Below the pieces are notes generated by a model. It did not search any database, was not told the DNA's origin, and saw nothing but the letters and a program-made list of their open reading frames with translations. From Cyanobacteriota bacterium (GTDB taxonomy: Bacteria > Cyanobacteriota > Cyanobacteriia > PCC-6307 > Cyanobiaceae): a DNA stretch of 15,857 nucleotides. Position 1 is the first letter of the stretch. Each line of letters begins with the position of its first letter. Positions 14,392 through 15,857 of the stretch are shown piece after piece. The translations under genes and the position numbers were made by a program. Where the stretch lies: the NCBI GenBank assembly GCA_947463165.1, contig CANHSW010000017.1, positions 1 through 15,857 on the forward strand. Direction: 5' to 3'.

Positions 14392-15603
14392 TCAAGGGCC
14401 GTGGCGGCGCCGGGGGCGGGGCGGAGCGGCCAGGCCACCGCTCTCCAGGGAGCAGCGAATGATCAAGCCACAGACCAGCAAACTGGCCATCAACGAATTG
14501 CCCCCATAGCTGATCAAAGGCAGGGGCAGTCCCGTGGTGGGCATGGCGCCACTGGCCACGGCAATGTTGAGAATCGACTGACCAACCAACAAACTAGTAC
14601 CACCAATCGCCACTAACCGCTGCACATTGCTACGGCAACTGAAGGCAATGCGCAAACCCACATAGCCAAACAACAGCAGGAACAACAGCAGCACCACCGA
14701 CCCCACGTAGCCAAATTCTTCGGCAAACACCGCAAAGATGAAATCGGTGCTCTGAATCGGCAGGTATTGCAACTTCTGGGTGGAGAGGCCAAAGCCCTCG
14801 CCCAGCACCCCACCTGAACCAATGGCCATCAAGCTCTGCACCAACTGGTAGCCATCGCCGCGGGCATCGCGCCAGGGATCGAGGAAGGAGATAACCCGAT
14901 CGCGCTGATAGCTATTCAAGGCGATGCTGGCGCTAGCCACCAACAGGCCACCGCCAGCCGCCCCGGCCAACAGTCGTAGCGACAGGCCACTGGCCAGGGC
15001 CAGCAGCCAGAGCAGCAGACCGGTGAGCGAAGCCGTGCTGAGGTTGGGCTGCTTGAGGATTAGCAGAATCAAGCCGGCGAACACCCCCAGCCACAACAGC
15101 TTCTGATCGATGCCACTGCGCTTCCAGTGGGCGAACAGGGAGGCCCCCTGCAGCACCACAAAGGGCTTGACCAATTCAGATGGTTGCAGCTGGATGGGGC
15201 CGATCACCAGCCAGCGGCTGGCGCCATTAACCGTGCTGCCCATCACCAGGGTGGCGGCCACCAGCAGTAAGCCGATCAATAGACCCATCGGCGCCAGGTG
15301 GGACCAGCGGCGCAGGCTGGTGCGCAGGGCAAACCACAACAGGCCCCAACTGGCCAGCATCCAGAGCAACTGGCGCTTGAGATAGAAGGCCCCATCGCCC
15401 ATCTCCCGTTCAGCCACCCACCAGCTGGCGGAAGCGAGCACCAGCAGGCCCACGCCACTCCAGAGGGCGACCATCGCCAGCATCAAGCGAGCCTCCGCCG
15501 GCCACTGCCGCCAGGGCAGGGGCACCAGCCAGCGATAACTGGGGATGGCCTCACCCGCTTGGCGACTGGCAAGGCGATTGACTTGGGGGTTGGGGGCGGG
15601 CAA
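14392..15603 (-). CDS. ftsW: SEDS glycosyltransferase FtsW (cell division)
   Basis: Product of 403 aa, a polytopic SEDS-family peptidoglycan polymerase that works with a class b penicillin-binding protein at the septum. Family blocks: VNGASRWLVIGPIQLQPSE (125-143), KQPNLSTASL (184-193), VISFLDPWRDARGDGYQLVQ (237-256, with the likely catalytic Asp242), STDFIFAVFAEEFGYVGS (285-302), and PTTGLPLPLISYGGNS near the C-terminus. About ten membrane helices can be traced. A basic tail (PPRPRRRHGP) ends it. The start is TTG 15603; no ATG or GTG lies in frame between the upstream stop and the first helix. FtsW rather than RodA is chosen from the ccdA/ccs1 neighbourhood and the motif forms. Confidence 0.9.
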   Translation of the reverse strand: MPAPNPQVNRLASRQAGEAIPSYRWLVPLPWRQWPAEARLMLAMVALWSGVGLLVLASASWWVAEREMGDGAFYLKRQLLWMLASWGLLWFALRTSLRRWSHLAPMGLLIGLLLVAATLVMGSTVNGASRWLVIGPIQLQPSELVKPFVVLQGASLFAHWKRSGIDQKLLWLGVFAGLILLILKQPNLSTASLTGLLLWLLALASGLSLRLLAGAAGGGLLVASASIALNSYQRDRVISFLDPWRDARGDGYQLVQSLMAIGSGGVLGEGFGLSTQKLQYLPIQSTDFIFAVFAEEFGYVGSVVLLLFLLLFGYVGLRIAFSCRSNVQRLVAIGGTSLLVGQSILNIAVASGAMPTTGLPLPLISYGGNSLMASLLVCGLIIRCSLESGGLAAPPRPRRRHGP

Positions 15604-15712
15604 GAGCGGAGCGAATCGAAGCAGCTAACTGCGCTGATCCATTGAATCGCGCCGACGTCCCAGGCAACAGGGGGATCTGCGCCAATCCCGCCCAGACGAA
15701 CCAGGGAGCACC
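15604..15712. other. Leader region of ftsW
   Basis: Between the ftsW start and the tiny ORF I see no gene. If the promoter at 15732-15758 drives ftsW, this would be part of a long 5' leader of about 120 bases. It contains GC-rich short inverted segments but no riboswitch I recognise. Confidence 0.3.
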
Positions 15713-15745
15713 ATGACTCAGCAAACTCCCAGCAATACCGAATAA
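15713..15745 (+). other. Tiny ORF or truncated gene start (MTQQTPSNTE)
   Basis: ATG 15713 is preceded by AGGGAG with six bases between, the clearest Shine-Dalgarno in the window. It opens a frame MTQQTPSNTE that ends at TAA 15743 and runs into a seven-A tract. The composition of the peptide is like a normal protein N-terminus. It may be the cut-off start of a lost gene, a leader peptide, or chance. Confidence 0.25.
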
Positions 15746-15758
15746 AAAAAGCTGTCAA
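15732..15758 (-). promoter_or_regulatory. Candidate sigma-70 promoter for ftsW
   Basis: On the - strand a perfect TTGACA (15758-15753) is followed, after 15 bases rich in T, by TATTGC (15737-15732). The spacer is shorter than the ideal 17 and the -10 matches TATAAT only partly. It points toward ftsW and sits just downstream of a terminator, a usual place for a new transcription unit. Confidence 0.4.
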
Positions 15759-15797
15759 ATAAAAACCCATTGATTTCAAAACAGAAATCAATGGGTT
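15759..15797 (-). terminator. Strong intrinsic terminator reading leftward
   Basis: AACCCATTGATTTC (15764-15777) and GAAATCAATGGGTT (15784-15797) form a perfect 14-bp stem with a six-base loop. On the - strand the stem is followed by a run of T (GGGTTTTTATTTG), as in intrinsic terminators; on the + strand the T-run is only two bases. It should end a leftward gene located beyond the right edge and insulate ftsW from it. Confidence 0.8.
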
Positions 15798-15857
15798 ATT
15801 GATTGTACGGTAGACAGACCAGCCAAGGCGATACGCCTAAGCAATTAAACTAAGCTA

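Noticed and set aside
15483-15791. 102-aa - strand frame upstream of and overlapping ftsW
   Set aside because: Runs through the terminator and promoter region and the ftsW start in the wrong frame, with no recognisable motif.

Overview
The window looks like a chromosomal segment of a GC-rich picocyanobacterium (Cyanobium / Synechococcus cluster 5 type, probably freshwater). The evidence is a run of genes typical of that group (ftsW-ccdA-ccs1, queF, glnB with the cyanobacterial RGSE T-loop, tlyA, purB, a Ski2/Mtr4-like helicase, amt), three perfect NtcA boxes (GTAN8TAC) at nitrogen genes, and five copies of the cyanobacterial HIP1 octamer GCGATCGC.

Layout. 1-531 (-): start of a HlyD-type membrane-fusion protein that runs off the left edge. 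542-811: an 18-unit degenerate 15-bp tandem repeat in perfect register, directly upstream of it. 812-1244: no confident gene. 1245-3042 (-): two sulfotransferase genes 13 bp apart, clearly AT-richer than what follows and probably acquired. 3043-3909: mostly decayed sequence, including a small reading frame broken by one amber codon. 3910-6864 (+): helicase. 7033-7076: tandem NtcA boxes, then amt (7080-8453, +) with an uncertain N-terminus. 8552-8650 (-): a 32-residue one-helix membrane protein just downstream of purB (8675-9970, -). 10095-11048 (+): tlyA with an internal pentapeptide-repeat insert. 11107-11445 (-): glnB (PII), divergent from queF (11600-12055, +) across one NtcA box. 12088-12166: intergenic repeats. 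12176-15603 (-): ccs1, ccdA and ftsW, probably one transcription unit. Beyond ftsW lie a promoter candidate, a strong stem-loop terminator and a tiny ORF.

How the genes work together. amt (ammonium uptake) and glnB (carbon/nitrogen signalling) both carry NtcA sites, so they form the nitrogen-responsive part of the window. ccdA and ccs1 are the reductant relay and apocytochrome partner of system II cytochrome c maturation. ftsW is the septal glycan polymerase. purB, tlyA and queF are housekeeping genes for purine synthesis, rRNA methylation and queuosine synthesis. The left third (membrane-fusion protein, two sulfotransferases, decayed sequence) resembles an accessory region for cell-surface or export functions.

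The most unusual signal is the recurrence of 15-bp periodic duplication: an 18-unit intergenic array at 542-811, five units (TSxAx) inside tlyA, three units (ELAEP) at the end of ccs1, and related intergenic units at 12088-12166 that share the 11-mer GACTAGGGATA with the first array. The best candidates for follow-up are this repeat family, the NtcA-box/start-codon conflict and apparent frame slip at the amt signal peptide, the Tyr51-to-Phe change in PII, and the possible two-way NtcA promoter between glnB and queF.
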